64,000 nucleotides of DNA from Listeria costaricensis (GTDB taxonomy: Bacteria; Bacillota; Bacilli; Lactobacillales; Listeriaceae), in NCBI RefSeq assembly GCF_900183385.1, contig NZ_FXUT01000001.1, forward strand, positions 372,001 to 436,000, given 5' to 3'. The notes beneath the pieces are model-generated. The model did no database searches. It worked only from the letters and a program-made list of their open reading frames with translations, and was not told the DNA's origin. Of this stretch, positions 18,338-27,880 are shown piece after piece. Position numbers and translations under genes: made by a program. Within the stretch, counting starts at the first letter, position 1; each line of letters starts with the position of its first letter.

Positions 18338-21300
18338 GATGATCCCTTCCTTTCATTTTCCAACATTAGAATTTCTTTCATTTCATCCAGTGTTAATTTG
18401 GTCAGCAGTTTTTCACCCGGCTGAATAATTTCATCGACGAGTGCTTGCTTTTTCTGCTGCAAGTCATAAATTTTTTCTTCGATTGTCCCTTTTGTGATCA
18501 TTCGCATCACTTGGACCACCTTTTTCTGTCCGATTCGGTGCGCGCGTGAGGCCGCTTGTTCTTCTACAGCCGGATTCCACCAAAGATCATATAAGATCAC
18601 CATGTCCGCACCGATTAAATTCAGCCCCGTCCCGCCAGCTTTTAGCGAGATTAGGAAAATACGCTTCTGTCCTTCATTAAAAGCGGTGACCATATTGAGC
18701 CGTTCTTTTACCGGTGTCTGACCATCCATATAATAAAACGCATAGCCTTCTTTTTCCAATTGATCACGAATTAACCCCAGCATGCTGGTAAATTGAGAAA
18801 AAATGAGCAGCCGATTGTTGTTTTCTTCCGCCGTCTTTATTGTATCAAATAACTGCTCGAATTTGCCAGAATGACCTTGATATTCCGGTAAGAAAAGGCG
18901 TGGATCACAGCAAATTTGCCGCAAACGCGTGAGACCAGCAAGCAGCTTCATCCGTTCTTCCCCGTTCACCAAGTGCGGATCTAGCAAATCCTGTTGAATT
19001 TTTTCTAAATACGCCAGATAGAGGGTCTTTTGCTCGTTGGTCAGCTCAGACAGCAGATTTGTTTCGATTTTTTCTGGCAGTTCCTTTGCCACATCCTGTT
19101 TTAAGCGGCGCATTAGAAACGGCCGGATCAATTTAGCGATGCTACGCGGTGGAATCTGCTTGAATTTTTGCAGCGTTGGGAAAAAGCCCGGCATCAACGT
19201 TTGGAAAATCGTCCACAGTTCATCGATTCGGTTTTCAAGCGGCGTGCCACTTAGCGCGAACCGAGCACTTGCTTTGATGGAACGAACGGCAAGCGAACCT
19301 TTCGTCTGATAATTTTTAATCGTTTGCGACTCATCTAAAATCAGACAGGAAAAGCTTTTTTTGCTGAGGGCGATTTCATCTTGACGCACACTTGGATAAG
19401 AAATCAGGTACACACAGCCTGGCTGCATCTCGTCTATCATCGTGAGCCGCTGATTTTTATCTCCGTAGATGACCTCTACTGGAACTTCAGGTGAAAAACG
19501 CTGCCACTCACTCTGCCAGTTGTAAAGCAGTGAAGCAGGCGTGACGATCAGGATAGGCGCTAGATCCGGCCGCTCTTCTAAAATGCCTGTTAGAAAAGCA
19601 ATCGTCTGAATCGTTTTACCAAGACCCATGTCATCTGCCAAAACACCACCCAGACGATACTTATAAAGCGATCGTAGCCACTGATAGCCGGTAAGTTGAT
19701 AATCACGCAGTTCAGCAGTCAGCTTTTTAGGAAGTGGATACTGATCTGGGACAGTTTCTGTAATATCCTCCAGCAGATGCTTGAAGTCACGATTAAAACG
19801 ATGACTTTCATCGACGCGCTGAATCCCAAGCTCTTCATAAATCTGAACGCCGCGATAAAGTGGAACCTGTAGCTCACTCTGAACATCTTTTTTACGAATA
19901 TCAAGCAGCTCGAATACTTGCTCCATCTCCTGATAGCTGCGCGCTTCGAGTGACAAAAAACGGCCATTTTTCAAGCGGTGAAAGGCTTGTTTATCACGTA
20001 AGGATTCGAGGACCTGCTGAATTTCATCCTCCGCAATTCCCTCAAATTCAAAATTAACAGCCAAGAAATCGCCACTTTTTTCCAAATTCAAGGCGAGAAC
20101 AGGCTTCACGCGTTCCTCAATCATTTCCTCCAACCCGTCCTCCAAATAAATCTCGACATATTCAGAAAGACGCGGCACTATATGGTAATAAAACTGGTAG
20201 AGCTCTTCTTCTTTTTGGGACACATAGATCGAGCCGCTGACAAAATGGAGCGGTGCCTGTTCGATCAAATTCATGATATAGCTTTCTTTTTCAATATCAC
20301 GAATAATGACTTGCTCCCCGTCTAAATTACTTTCCTCTGTTTGGAAAGGATCAAACACCTGATTTTCATAATGATAGCGCAGCTGAACTTCGTGACGGAG
20401 GTCTTTTTGCCGAATCGTCATTTTGGCCTCAAGGGGCGCCTGCATAATTCGCCCAGCAATCGATGAATCAATGGTAACCGTGCCGCTTTTCTTCAAAGTT
20501 GGCAGCACATAGGAAATCATCTCGCTTAATTTCTGTTCGCTAAACTGAACAAACTCTGCATTGGTCACTTGATGAAAAGCAATCAGCGGTGCTAGTTCCG
20601 GCCAAATTTTATCCAGACCAATATATAAAACACCCTCGCAAAAAATCAACTGGTAGGCTTCCAAAAAGATCGCCTGCTGAAGCATATCAAGCTCCAGTTG
20701 ATAATCGCCTGCTTCATTTTTTGTCAATGTATAGGCAAAATCCGGTTTTCCTGACGCCAGTCGAATATGCGGGTAGGTAAACGCCGAATTGCCTTTATTA
20801 TCCAGCACCACAAGTGTAAGCGGCTGCTCGACCAGTTTGTGACACAATTCGACCGCCATACTGGCTGGGAGCATCAGCATCTTATCGTCTGAATAATTCC
20901 GCGACCAGTAATCAGCGTCTTGCTCGAACATCTTGGTCATCTCACTGATTTGAATCAGCAGCTTTAAAATCGCCTGATCCTCTGGGCTAAATGTATGTTC
21001 TGACGGATCATAACTGAAGGTTTTCGTAAAATTGTAGAGCTGACCTTTTGAAACGGCCCGCAAGAAAGTCCGGATGTTTTTGACAATATAGGTGCGTTTG
21101 GGGCCCACTTTCAATTCAAGTACGAGAACATGCTGGTCTTTTTCCTGTTTGATTTTCAGCTGGTAGTGAATGAGCAGTGTTTCCTTGGCACGCAAATCTT
21201 CCGGCTGATAATGCTGCGACATACTGGTTTGAAAAAGGCTCAGCAATGTTTCGGCCTCTTGTTCTAAAATGCGTTTTTTAAAATCAGCAGACTTCTTCGC

Positions 21301-21558
21301 ATGTTCCGCATCTCGGCGTAAAAGGGAAGCCGCATAAATATGAGCACAGACTGGTTCTGCACCACTAACATGAGGGGGACAACTGCAGTCAAAATCATTC
21401 GCACCTAGATAAACCGCTTCGGCCTGATCGGAAAATAAATAACTTATTTTCTGCCCTTCTTGCTCGGTTTGGATGTCCGTTTCACTGGCAAGCTGTTTAC
21501 CGGCTTGCTTGATGCGGTACGGAATCATTTGGTTTTCAATATCGACTTTGGTATCCAA
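18334..21558 (-). CDS. SWIM zinc-finger SNF2-family helicase
   Basis: A protein of about 1,074 residues. The N-terminal part carries a SWIM zinc finger (CSCPPHVSGAEPVCAH) and the C-terminal half a SNF2 ATPase. Walker A DDMGLGKTIQT is near residue 640, the DExx box LILDESQTIKN near 740, followed by ALSGTPLENRIDELW and the helicase motifs GGTGLNLIGADMVI and AASRAHRIGQ. Such enzymes translocate on duplex DNA and remodel bound proteins. The first possible start is a TTG at 21576, but AAGGGG lies inside that frame, so I prefer the TTG at 21558 (a GTG at 21561 is also possible). It is upstream of the stress-type gene and downstream of sbcCD. Confidence 0.92.
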   Translation of the reverse strand: MDTKVDIENQMIPYRIKQAGKQLASETDIQTEQEGQKISYLFSDQAEAVYLGANDFDCSCPPHVSGAEPVCAHIYAASLLRRDAEHAKKSADFKKRILEQEAETLLSLFQTSMSQHYQPEDLRAKETLLIHYQLKIKQEKDQHVLVLELKVGPKRTYIVKNIRTFLRAVSKGQLYNFTKTFSYDPSEHTFSPEDQAILKLLIQISEMTKMFEQDADYWSRNYSDDKMLMLPASMAVELCHKLVEQPLTLVVLDNKGNSAFTYPHIRLASGKPDFAYTLTKNEAGDYQLELDMLQQAIFLEAYQLIFCEGVLYIGLDKIWPELAPLIAFHQVTNAEFVQFSEQKLSEMISYVLPTLKKSGTVTIDSSIAGRIMQAPLEAKMTIRQKDLRHEVQLRYHYENQVFDPFQTEESNLDGEQVIIRDIEKESYIMNLIEQAPLHFVSGSIYVSQKEEELYQFYYHIVPRLSEYVEIYLEDGLEEMIEERVKPVLALNLEKSGDFLAVNFEFEGIAEDEIQQVLESLRDKQAFHRLKNGRFLSLEARSYQEMEQVFELLDIRKKDVQSELQVPLYRGVQIYEELGIQRVDESHRFNRDFKHLLEDITETVPDQYPLPKKLTAELRDYQLTGYQWLRSLYKYRLGGVLADDMGLGKTIQTIAFLTGILEERPDLAPILIVTPASLLYNWQSEWQRFSPEVPVEVIYGDKNQRLTMIDEMQPGCVYLISYPSVRQDEIALSKKSFSCLILDESQTIKNYQTKGSLAVRSIKASARFALSGTPLENRIDELWTIFQTLMPGFFPTLQKFKQIPPRSIAKLIRPFLMRRLKQDVAKELPEKIETNLLSELTNEQKTLYLAYLEKIQQDLLDPHLVNGEERMKLLAGLTRLRQICCDPRLFLPEYQGHSGKFEQLFDTIKTAEENNNRLLIFSQFTSMLGLIRDQLEKEGYAFYYMDGQTPVKERLNMVTAFNEGQKRIFLISLKAGGTGLNLIGADMVILYDLWWNPAVEEQAASRAHRIGQKKVVQVMRMITKGTIEEKIYDLQQKKQALVDEIIQPGEKLLTKLTLDEMKEILMLENERKGSS

Positions 21559-21629
21559 CACAACTGCCCCTTTCAAATTACCTGTAAAACTTCATTATAA
21601 CTTATTTCGCAAGCATCGTAAATCCACGC

Positions 21630-24600
21630 TTAATTTTGGAGAATAAATTGGGTCGTGCTGCCCCGATTACTAGCTGTGACAACCAGTTTGGCCGGAATAC
21701 GTTCTTTCAGTTCAGGCACATGCGAAATGATCCCCACTAGTCGACCGCTTTCCTGCGTTTCCAGTAAACATTCAATCGCCATTTCAAGCGATTCCGGATC
21801 CAGCGTTCCAAAGCCCTCATCAATAAACATAGTCTCAAGCGAAATCCCACCAGCCATTTCCTGTACGACCTCAGCCAGTGCCAAAGCAAGCGCCAAGGAT
21901 GTTTTAAAACTCTCCCCACCGGAAAGGGTTTTAACGTGGCGCGTTTGGCCGGTATATTCATCAAAGACTTCCAGTTCCAAGCCGCTTTGAACATTGCCTT
22001 TTGCCCGCTCCTTTTTTCGTCGAAGCAAGAACCGCCCACCCGTCATTTTAGCAAGCCGAACATTGGCACGCTGAACGATCGTATCTAAGAAGGTGGCCAA
22101 TACATACCGTTCAAAAGTCAATTTACGGTCATTTTTCCCACGGGCCATATCCGCCAAAAAGCCAATATTCGCATATTCAGCTTCATATTTGGCTAAGCGG
22201 ACAAGCAGTGCATCCAATCTGTCAGCCAGCTGCTCCTGCTGCCGAATCATTTCAATGATACCAGCTCGACGCTCTGCAAGTTCCGTACGCGCCTCCTTCT
22301 GTTCAGAAAAGTGCTGTTCTAGTCTGGTCAAGTCAGGCTGCTCCTTTTGATCGACCTTTTGGCGTAAGGCTGCGACTTTCTCCTTTGTCAGCAAACAATC
22401 ATGCTGGTAGCGTTCGAGCTCGGCTAGAAGTGTAGTCAACTCGCCCACTCCCTCCAAATAGGCCAAATAGTCTGCTGCATCCTGAAAGCCCTTTTCATCG
22501 AGTGCCGTCTGAAAAACAGTGGCTGCCGTATTTGCTGCCTGCTCTGCTTGGAAAAATTGTCCTTCGAGTCCTTTTAACAGAGACCCTGCTTGCACCATCG
22601 CAATTTTAGCATCTTCGGCCGCCGCCTTTGCAGAAGTCTCTTGCTTTTCAAAATGCGCCATATTCGCAGAAATTCTTTTTTGGGTGGCATAAAACGTTTC
22701 TGGCACGCGCAGCGGCTCAGGAATGGCCTCTTGCAAAAGCGTTTGCTCATGAAGCAGCTTGGTCAACTGCTCCTTATTATGTGTCCGATCTGGCGCCAAT
22801 TGCAAAAGCTGGGCCTGATACTCTGCTGCTTTTTGTTCCAGCGCCAATTTATCCTGTTGGTTTTGCTGGCGTTGCACCAACTGCTCTTTTAAAAATGACT
22901 TTTCCTTTGCCAGCTCATTTTTTTGGCCAATAACCGCTTGATAATGGATTTCATAGCTTTGAAGCGTTTCGCCATTCTCCCGCTCCGCCTGCTCGATTTG
23001 CCAAATAAAGTGCTGCCGTTCTTTTTCTAACACCGCAAGCTCTTCGTTAATCTGTGCCAGTTCTTTTTCTGCTTGTTGTTGCTCATCTGAGTGCATCGTT
23101 TCCTGATGAACCGCTTTTTGTGGATGATGCGCGGATCCGCAGACTGGACAGGCTTCTCCTTCCACAAGTGTGGCAGCCAGCATGGCCGCTAGTTCCTGCT
23201 GTTCAGCGGCTCGTATAGCAACCAGTTTCGTTTCAATCGCTTTTTTTCGAGCAGAGACTTGTTCCCACACTTGTGTTTTTTGCTGTAGCATCTTTTGCCA
23301 CTCTTGAAGCGACTTTTCACGTGCAATTTCAGCAGCATAGTCTTCAGCTAATCGTGTTAAATCGTCCAATTGTTTTTCTAAATGATAATAACGACGATCC
23401 AAATCATTCGTATCATTTAAAAGTGTTTCTTTCAGACTGATCTCTTGCTCCGTCCGCTCTTTTTGCTGTTCAAGCTCCGTATAACGTTTTTCCAGTTGCT
23501 CCACCTGTCGGCTCACTTTGTGCAACTCCGACTCAATCGTTTGCAGTCGACTGATCTTATGGGCAATCTCATCAAATTGAATGCTATTTCGCCGCCATTT
23601 TTCATATTGCGGGCGTTTCTCCTCTAATTCTGCCAATTCTTGATGGCTTAGTCGTTCTGTTTCCGTCGCGCGAGCCAATTGTCTTTCCATCTCAAGTTTG
23701 GCCTTTTCTGCCTCTACTTTCGCTTTACCACTTTGGATTTGTTGTTCATACAGTGGTTTCAAGCGTTCGGCTAGTTGAATCCGATTGATACGTGCAGCCT
23801 GCTCTTGAAATTTAGCTTGCTGCGCCTCGAGATTTTCCAATTGTTTTTCCGCTTGTTCTTTTTCAGCCAAATCTGCCAGCAACTGCTTGGCCACCGCGAT
23901 TTTTTGGAGAGTCTGCTCAATTTCCTGTTCCACTACCTGCAGATTTTGATCCGCTTCATGTTTAGCCGCCCGCTTTTCTTCTAACTGTTTCTCGATCAGC
24001 GCACGTTCTTCTGCTGCCGTTAATGCTTCCGGTACATCATCTTGAAAGAGCTGCGCTAAAATCAAAGCTTTTTCCTGCTCGGCCTGCGCCACCTGCTGAT
24101 ACGCCTGCTTTTGTTTTTCAAGAAACGCTTCTTCCATTTTTTGATAAAACTGTGTGTGGGCAAGTCGCTGCAGAATGGCCTCTTTTTCTTTACTTTCCGA
24201 GACAAGCAACTCGCGAAATTCGCCCTGCGGAATCATCAAAATCTGCCGAAATTGATGTACATCTAATTGTAAGATTTCCTCCATTTTAGTCGTTACATCG
24301 CGCACCGAACTCGCCAAGAGCTTTTCTTCCCCGCCTGTCCGTTCATAGAGTGTCGCCTTTTGATTGAGCGTTCGCATACCGTCACCGCGCTGTTTTTGCA
24401 CATCCTGAGTAGGCGTTCGTTCGATCAGATAGGTTTTGCCACGCAATTCAAAAGAAAGTGATACACGCGTAATTTCCTGCGGATCTGCAAAATCGCTGCG
24501 CATGGAAAAACTTTCTCGATCATAGGTATTGGCTCGTCCAAAAATTGCAAAACTGATTGCGTCAAAAATGGTTGACTTACCGGCACCCGTTTTCCCTGTA

Positions 24601-24698
24601 ATGACAAACATTCTTTCATCGCCCAACTGCTCAAAATCAATCACTTCTGTCCCTGCATAGGCTCCGAATGCCTGCATGGTCAATTGAAGAGGCCTCAT
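21630..24698 (-). CDS. sbcC: Nuclease complex ATPase subunit SbcC
   Basis: SbcC forms with SbcD a Rad50/Mre11-type complex that cuts hairpins and processes DNA ends. The 1,022-residue protein has Walker A GKTGAGKST at residues 35-43, two long glutamine- and glutamate-rich coiled coils, and the zinc-hook CPVCG near residue 515. The ABC signature TLSGGESFKTSLALALA lies near 927 and Walker B ETMFIDEGFGTLD near 956. The start overlaps the sbcD stop by 4 bases. Confidence 0.96.
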   Translation of the reverse strand: MRPLQLTMQAFGAYAGTEVIDFEQLGDERMFVITGKTGAGKSTIFDAISFAIFGRANTYDRESFSMRSDFADPQEITRVSLSFELRGKTYLIERTPTQDVQKQRGDGMRTLNQKATLYERTGGEEKLLASSVRDVTTKMEEILQLDVHQFRQILMIPQGEFRELLVSESKEKEAILQRLAHTQFYQKMEEAFLEKQKQAYQQVAQAEQEKALILAQLFQDDVPEALTAAEERALIEKQLEEKRAAKHEADQNLQVVEQEIEQTLQKIAVAKQLLADLAEKEQAEKQLENLEAQQAKFQEQAARINRIQLAERLKPLYEQQIQSGKAKVEAEKAKLEMERQLARATETERLSHQELAELEEKRPQYEKWRRNSIQFDEIAHKISRLQTIESELHKVSRQVEQLEKRYTELEQQKERTEQEISLKETLLNDTNDLDRRYYHLEKQLDDLTRLAEDYAAEIAREKSLQEWQKMLQQKTQVWEQVSARKKAIETKLVAIRAAEQQELAAMLAATLVEGEACPVCGSAHHPQKAVHQETMHSDEQQQAEKELAQINEELAVLEKERQHFIWQIEQAERENGETLQSYEIHYQAVIGQKNELAKEKSFLKEQLVQRQQNQQDKLALEQKAAEYQAQLLQLAPDRTHNKEQLTKLLHEQTLLQEAIPEPLRVPETFYATQKRISANMAHFEKQETSAKAAAEDAKIAMVQAGSLLKGLEGQFFQAEQAANTAATVFQTALDEKGFQDAADYLAYLEGVGELTTLLAELERYQHDCLLTKEKVAALRQKVDQKEQPDLTRLEQHFSEQKEARTELAERRAGIIEMIRQQEQLADRLDALLVRLAKYEAEYANIGFLADMARGKNDRKLTFERYVLATFLDTIVQRANVRLAKMTGGRFLLRRKKERAKGNVQSGLELEVFDEYTGQTRHVKTLSGGESFKTSLALALALAEVVQEMAGGISLETMFIDEGFGTLDPESLEMAIECLLETQESGRLVGIISHVPELKERIPAKLVVTASNRGSTTQFILQN

Positions 24699-25819
24699 TT
24701 TTCATCACCTGCTTTCACTTGTCGAATCACATCTTGAACCAGCTTTTTTTGGTGCGCTGTGATTTCAGTGCCACTTACCTCATGAAAAAATTGTTCAAAC
24801 AGTTCCAAATCATCTTTTTTAACAACCTCTTCAAAGGCTTCGGTTTTTACCGTCTGCTGATTGGCGCGCTTTCGTTCAAGGTGTAAAATATTCGGATAAA
24901 ATTTACGCAGTTTGCCGATTGGATCAATGAGCGCGCCAGAATCCGTCAATTTAATTTGCAGATAGTCATCTGGTCGAGCGTCAATATGGGTGGTTAGTTC
25001 CTCTAGTGATCCTTCGATAATTCTCAAATCATGCTTAGGCGTTAGCAGCCGTTCTCGTACCGTCAGTTGCTCCCCGTTCAGTTCCACAATGCGCACACTT
25101 TTATGGTCATTCGCTTCTGAAAAAGAATATTTAAGCGGTGAACCACTATAATGAATCACATCATGTCGAATCGCATGCGGGTGATGCAAATGACCAAGCG
25201 CCACATAGTCGAACCCGTCAAATACATCGACCGCTACCCGGTCCACATTTCCAATTGAAAGCTGCCGTTCAGAATCACTCGGAAGGCCCCCGCTGACAAA
25301 GGCATGACCCACTAAAATTTGCCGCTTACTGGAATCCTGCTTTTTCCGAATATCCATCGTGATCTGCCGGAAAGCATCATCAAAGCTTTTCACAGCGTCA
25401 TTTTTAGAAAGCGCACGAAAAGTCGCCGGTTCATGATACGGCACCAGCCAAATTTGCGCATCTTCAAAGGAAATCGGTTCAATCTCAGCCGTTAATTTCC
25501 CCGCCATAAAAAACTGTTGCTCACGGTACCAAGCGGCCCCAAAAGCGAGCCGATCTGCACTGTCATGATTCCCGCTGATCGCAAAAACCGGCTTGCCCAG
25601 CTTGACATTCCAAGTATAGAGCGTATCATTCAGAAGATTGACCGCTTCGGTTGGCGGCACAGAACGGTCATAGAGATCGCCCGCCAAAAGAATCGCGTCA
25701 ACCGCTTCTTCTTCAATGATCGTCGTAATTTGTTTTAAAATATAGGCCTGTTCCGCAAGCATGGAAACGCCATTTACTATTTTACCTAAATGAAGATCTG
25801 CTGTATGTAAGAGTTTCAT
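24695..25819 (-). CDS. sbcD: Nuclease SbcCD subunit D
   Basis: The Mre11-type phosphoesterase of the SbcCD complex, 374 residues. All metal-binding motifs are present: LLHTADLHLGK, AGDLYDRS, ISGNHDSADR, LVGHAFV and LGHLHHPHAI. I set the start at the ATG at 25819 (MKLLHTADLHLG), preceded by AGAGGAT; the open frame extends further upstream without a ribosome site. It is the first gene of an sbcDC-led unit and is divergent from plsC. Confidence 0.95.
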   Translation of the reverse strand: MKLLHTADLHLGKIVNGVSMLAEQAYILKQITTIIEEEAVDAILLAGDLYDRSVPPTEAVNLLNDTLYTWNVKLGKPVFAISGNHDSADRLAFGAAWYREQQFFMAGKLTAEIEPISFEDAQIWLVPYHEPATFRALSKNDAVKSFDDAFRQITMDIRKKQDSSKRQILVGHAFVSGGLPSDSERQLSIGNVDRVAVDVFDGFDYVALGHLHHPHAIRHDVIHYSGSPLKYSFSEANDHKSVRIVELNGEQLTVRERLLTPKHDLRIIEGSLEELTTHIDARPDDYLQIKLTDSGALIDPIGKLRKFYPNILHLERKRANQQTVKTEAFEEVVKKDDLELFEQFFHEVSGTEITAHQKKLVQDVIRQVKAGDEK

Positions 25820-25913
25820 GATATCCTCTTTTCTACTATTTTTTTCGTGCAAATTGCCATCTTTTTAAGTATACTATATTTTAGGCATGTTTTAATATAG
25901 GGAGTGAAGTAGG

Positions 25914-26525
25914 TTGTTCTACAAATTTGCCAAAACCGTCGTTCATGTGATTCTCGTCTTACTTGGCGGCCGTATAAAAATTCAAAATAAAGATAAAATC
26001 ACCCAAACCCCATATGTACTCGTTTCGCCGCATACCTCATGGCTCGAAATTATTTATCTGGCTTTTGCGGTATATCCTACCCAGATTCATTATATGGCGA
26101 AGCAGGAACTGTTTAAAGGAAAACTGCTCAACTGGGCAATGACGCATTTCGGTGCCTTTCCAGTCAATCGAGAAAATCCTGGACCCAGCGCCATTAAGTC
26201 GCCGATCCGGATTCTCAAACAGGGAAAAGTCGTCGGCATCTTCCCGAGTGGCACGCGCAGTCAAGCAAACCTTCATTTGAAACGGGGAGCAGTAACCATT
26301 GCTTTTAAAGGAAAAGTGCCCATTCTGCCTGCCGTTTATGACGGTCCGAAGAATTTCAAAGAGGTGCTAAAACGTAAGCCCGTTTACATCCGTTTTGGTG
26401 ATTATATTTATTTAGACGATACGGATAAGGAACAAAAGGAAATCTTGGAACATAAATCGAATGAACTGTTAGACACTTTTGCCACACTACAAAACGAAAT
26501 CAATGCGACGAAAAAGAAAAAATAA
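25914..26525 (+). CDS. plsC: 1-acyl-glycerol-3-phosphate acyltransferase family protein
   Basis: Members acylate lysophosphatidic acid to phosphatidic acid at the membrane. The 203-residue protein starts with TTG, preceded by GGGAGTGA. It shows family blocks VSPHTSWLEIIYLAF, GAFPVNRENPG and GIFPSGTRSQ. The first block reads H-x4-E where the usual motif is H-x4-D, and the third has FPSG instead of FPEG; the latter variant is also common in streptococcal PlsC. The closing lysine-rich tail (NATKKKK) fits membrane contact. The gene is alone on the plus strand. Confidence 0.85.
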   Translation: MFYKFAKTVVHVILVLLGGRIKIQNKDKITQTPYVLVSPHTSWLEIIYLAFAVYPTQIHYMAKQELFKGKLLNWAMTHFGAFPVNRENPGPSAIKSPIRILKQGKVVGIFPSGTRSQANLHLKRGAVTIAFKGKVPILPAVYDGPKNFKEVLKRKPVYIRFGDYIYLDDTDKEQKEILEHKSNELLDTFATLQNEINATKKKK

Positions 26526-26573
26526 AAGCGTTTTGAATCTGCCCTTTTGCGGCGGCTTCAAAACGCTTTTTAT
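26525..26573. terminator. Bidirectional terminator between plsC and the lipoprotein gene
   Basis: AAAAGCGTTTTGAA pairs with TTCAAAACGCTTTT, with T-runs on both sides; the genes are convergent. Confidence 0.9.
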
Positions 26574-26574
26574 T

Positions 26575-27093
26575 TTACATTGTATCGGTAATAATGTCTG
26601 ATCCTGCAAGACCGTTGTCTTCCAAGATCTTCGCAATTTCATCAGAAGCTTTTTGCATCGCTTCATCAGCTGCTGTTGTATCCGGTGCATCTGCTTTCAG
26701 TGCTTCTGCTTCTTGTTTATAAGCATCACTCAGATCTTTCACCGCTTTTTGGAAGTCTTCTGTTGATTTGCCGATATCGGGTACTTTTTCGGCTGCTAGA
26801 GCTTCAGAAACCTTTTCAGCAGAAGTTGAGCCTGCTGCTGCAAGTTGCTTCAACTCATCAGCTGACGGCGCAGGATCTGCACCCGCCTGTGCCACATACG
26901 TACTGTAATCGCCATTATCTGCAGTAATTGTATCCACAAGACTCATATAATAGTCCAATACTTTTTCTTGTGATTTAGACTCCGATGTTTTGCTGCTTTC
27001 CTCTTTTTTACTGGAATCGCTGTTAGAACTTGAACATGCCGCAAGTGAGAACAGCAAGACAAAGCCTAAAATCCCTACTAGTAATTTTTTCAT
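26575..27093 (-). CDS. Putative lipoprotein, function unknown
   Basis: The 172-residue protein has a classical type II signal peptide: MKKLL, a hydrophobic core and lipobox LAAC with the lipidated Cys20. A serine- and lysine-rich linker follows, then an alanine-rich, acidic domain predicted to be mostly helical (long stretches such as AEKVSEALAAEKVPDIG). I recognise no enzyme motif. GAGGAGG precedes the ATG. It is monocistronic, with its own promoter and terminator, and should sit on the outer face of the membrane. Confidence 0.8.
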   Translation of the reverse strand: MKKLLVGILGFVLLFSLAACSSSNSDSSKKEESSKTSESKSQEKVLDYYMSLVDTITADNGDYSTYVAQAGADPAPSADELKQLAAAGSTSAEKVSEALAAEKVPDIGKSTEDFQKAVKDLSDAYKQEAEALKADAPDTTAADEAMQKASDEIAKILEDNGLAGSDIITDTM

Positions 27094-27263
27094 TTTCTTC
27101 CTCCTCTAATTCAGTCACTTTTTGGAGGGTACATTGACAAAAACATTATTTTTCAGATAATTTAAAACTGTAAATCAGAAATTTCACCCTAAATAGAGCT
27201 CTCCCTTTTGTCATTTGTGCCCCATTCCCGATACTTCAAAGTGTAAAGCACAGAACCACATTT

Positions 27264-27292
27264 ATTATAGCGTGTTCTATACGGCAAAACAA
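27264..27292 (-). promoter_or_regulatory. Promoter of the lipoprotein gene
   Basis: TTGTTT (27292-27287), 17 bases, TATAAT (27269-27264). It leaves a leader of about 165 bases with no fold I recognise. Confidence 0.6.
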
Positions 27293-27324
27293 GGGGAAAT
27301 AAATACTTTCCCCCAATTTGCCTC

Positions 27325-27804
27325 TTAAGCAACTTCCCCGTTTCCCGCCAGCTTTTGTGCTACATTTTTATATTGAAAATACATCGCGATTCGCCAGGGA
27401 ACAATCATTGCAAAGGCCATAATCCAAAACATGCCTGAAAGCTCACCCACTTCAACGCTTCCGCTAATCCAATACTTGACAAACAAGCGAATCAAAAGCA
27501 GCCCCATCAAAATAACCGGAAAAGCTTTGGTCCTTTTAATAAAAACAAATTGATGTCTAATTTCAAATTTTGTTGTCCAAATCAAGATGAGTGAAAAAAC
27601 AAGCCCCATTACAACAGCTTCTAAAATATCAAAACCTGAAACGCGAAAATATGGGACGACAAACATCAATGCCCCCGTTGACATCATGACTGGCGGCAAA
27701 ATGATCCCCTTGATCGACGCCGGTCGTTTGGATGACTTCATTCGAATCAAAATAATCATTGAGCCAAAAACCAGCGTAACAATAAATGAAAGAATGAGTG
27801 ACAT
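27325..27804 (-). CDS. CcdC-like membrane protein
   Basis: The 159-residue protein has about five transmembrane helices and the motifs ILPPVMMSTGALMFV, TTKFEIR and MIVPWRIAMY, which match B. subtilis CcdC (YneJ; DUF1453). CcdC is encoded with cytochrome c biogenesis genes in Bacillus but its role is unclear, and no such genes are adjacent here. I set the start at the ATG at 27804, preceded by AAGGGGGAAT, rather than the longer frame to 27837. Confidence 0.75.
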   Translation of the reverse strand: MSLILSFIVTLVFGSMIILIRMKSSKRPASIKGIILPPVMMSTGALMFVVPYFRVSGFDILEAVVMGLVFSLILIWTTKFEIRHQFVFIKRTKAFPVILMGLLLIRLFVKYWISGSVEVGELSGMFWIMAFAMIVPWRIAMYFQYKNVAQKLAGNGEVA

Positions 27805-27880
27805 ATGTAATTCCCCCTTATGATTAGCTATTTGCATTATAGCCCTAAAGAAGGGAAAAACAAATTAAAATGCCTGCCAG

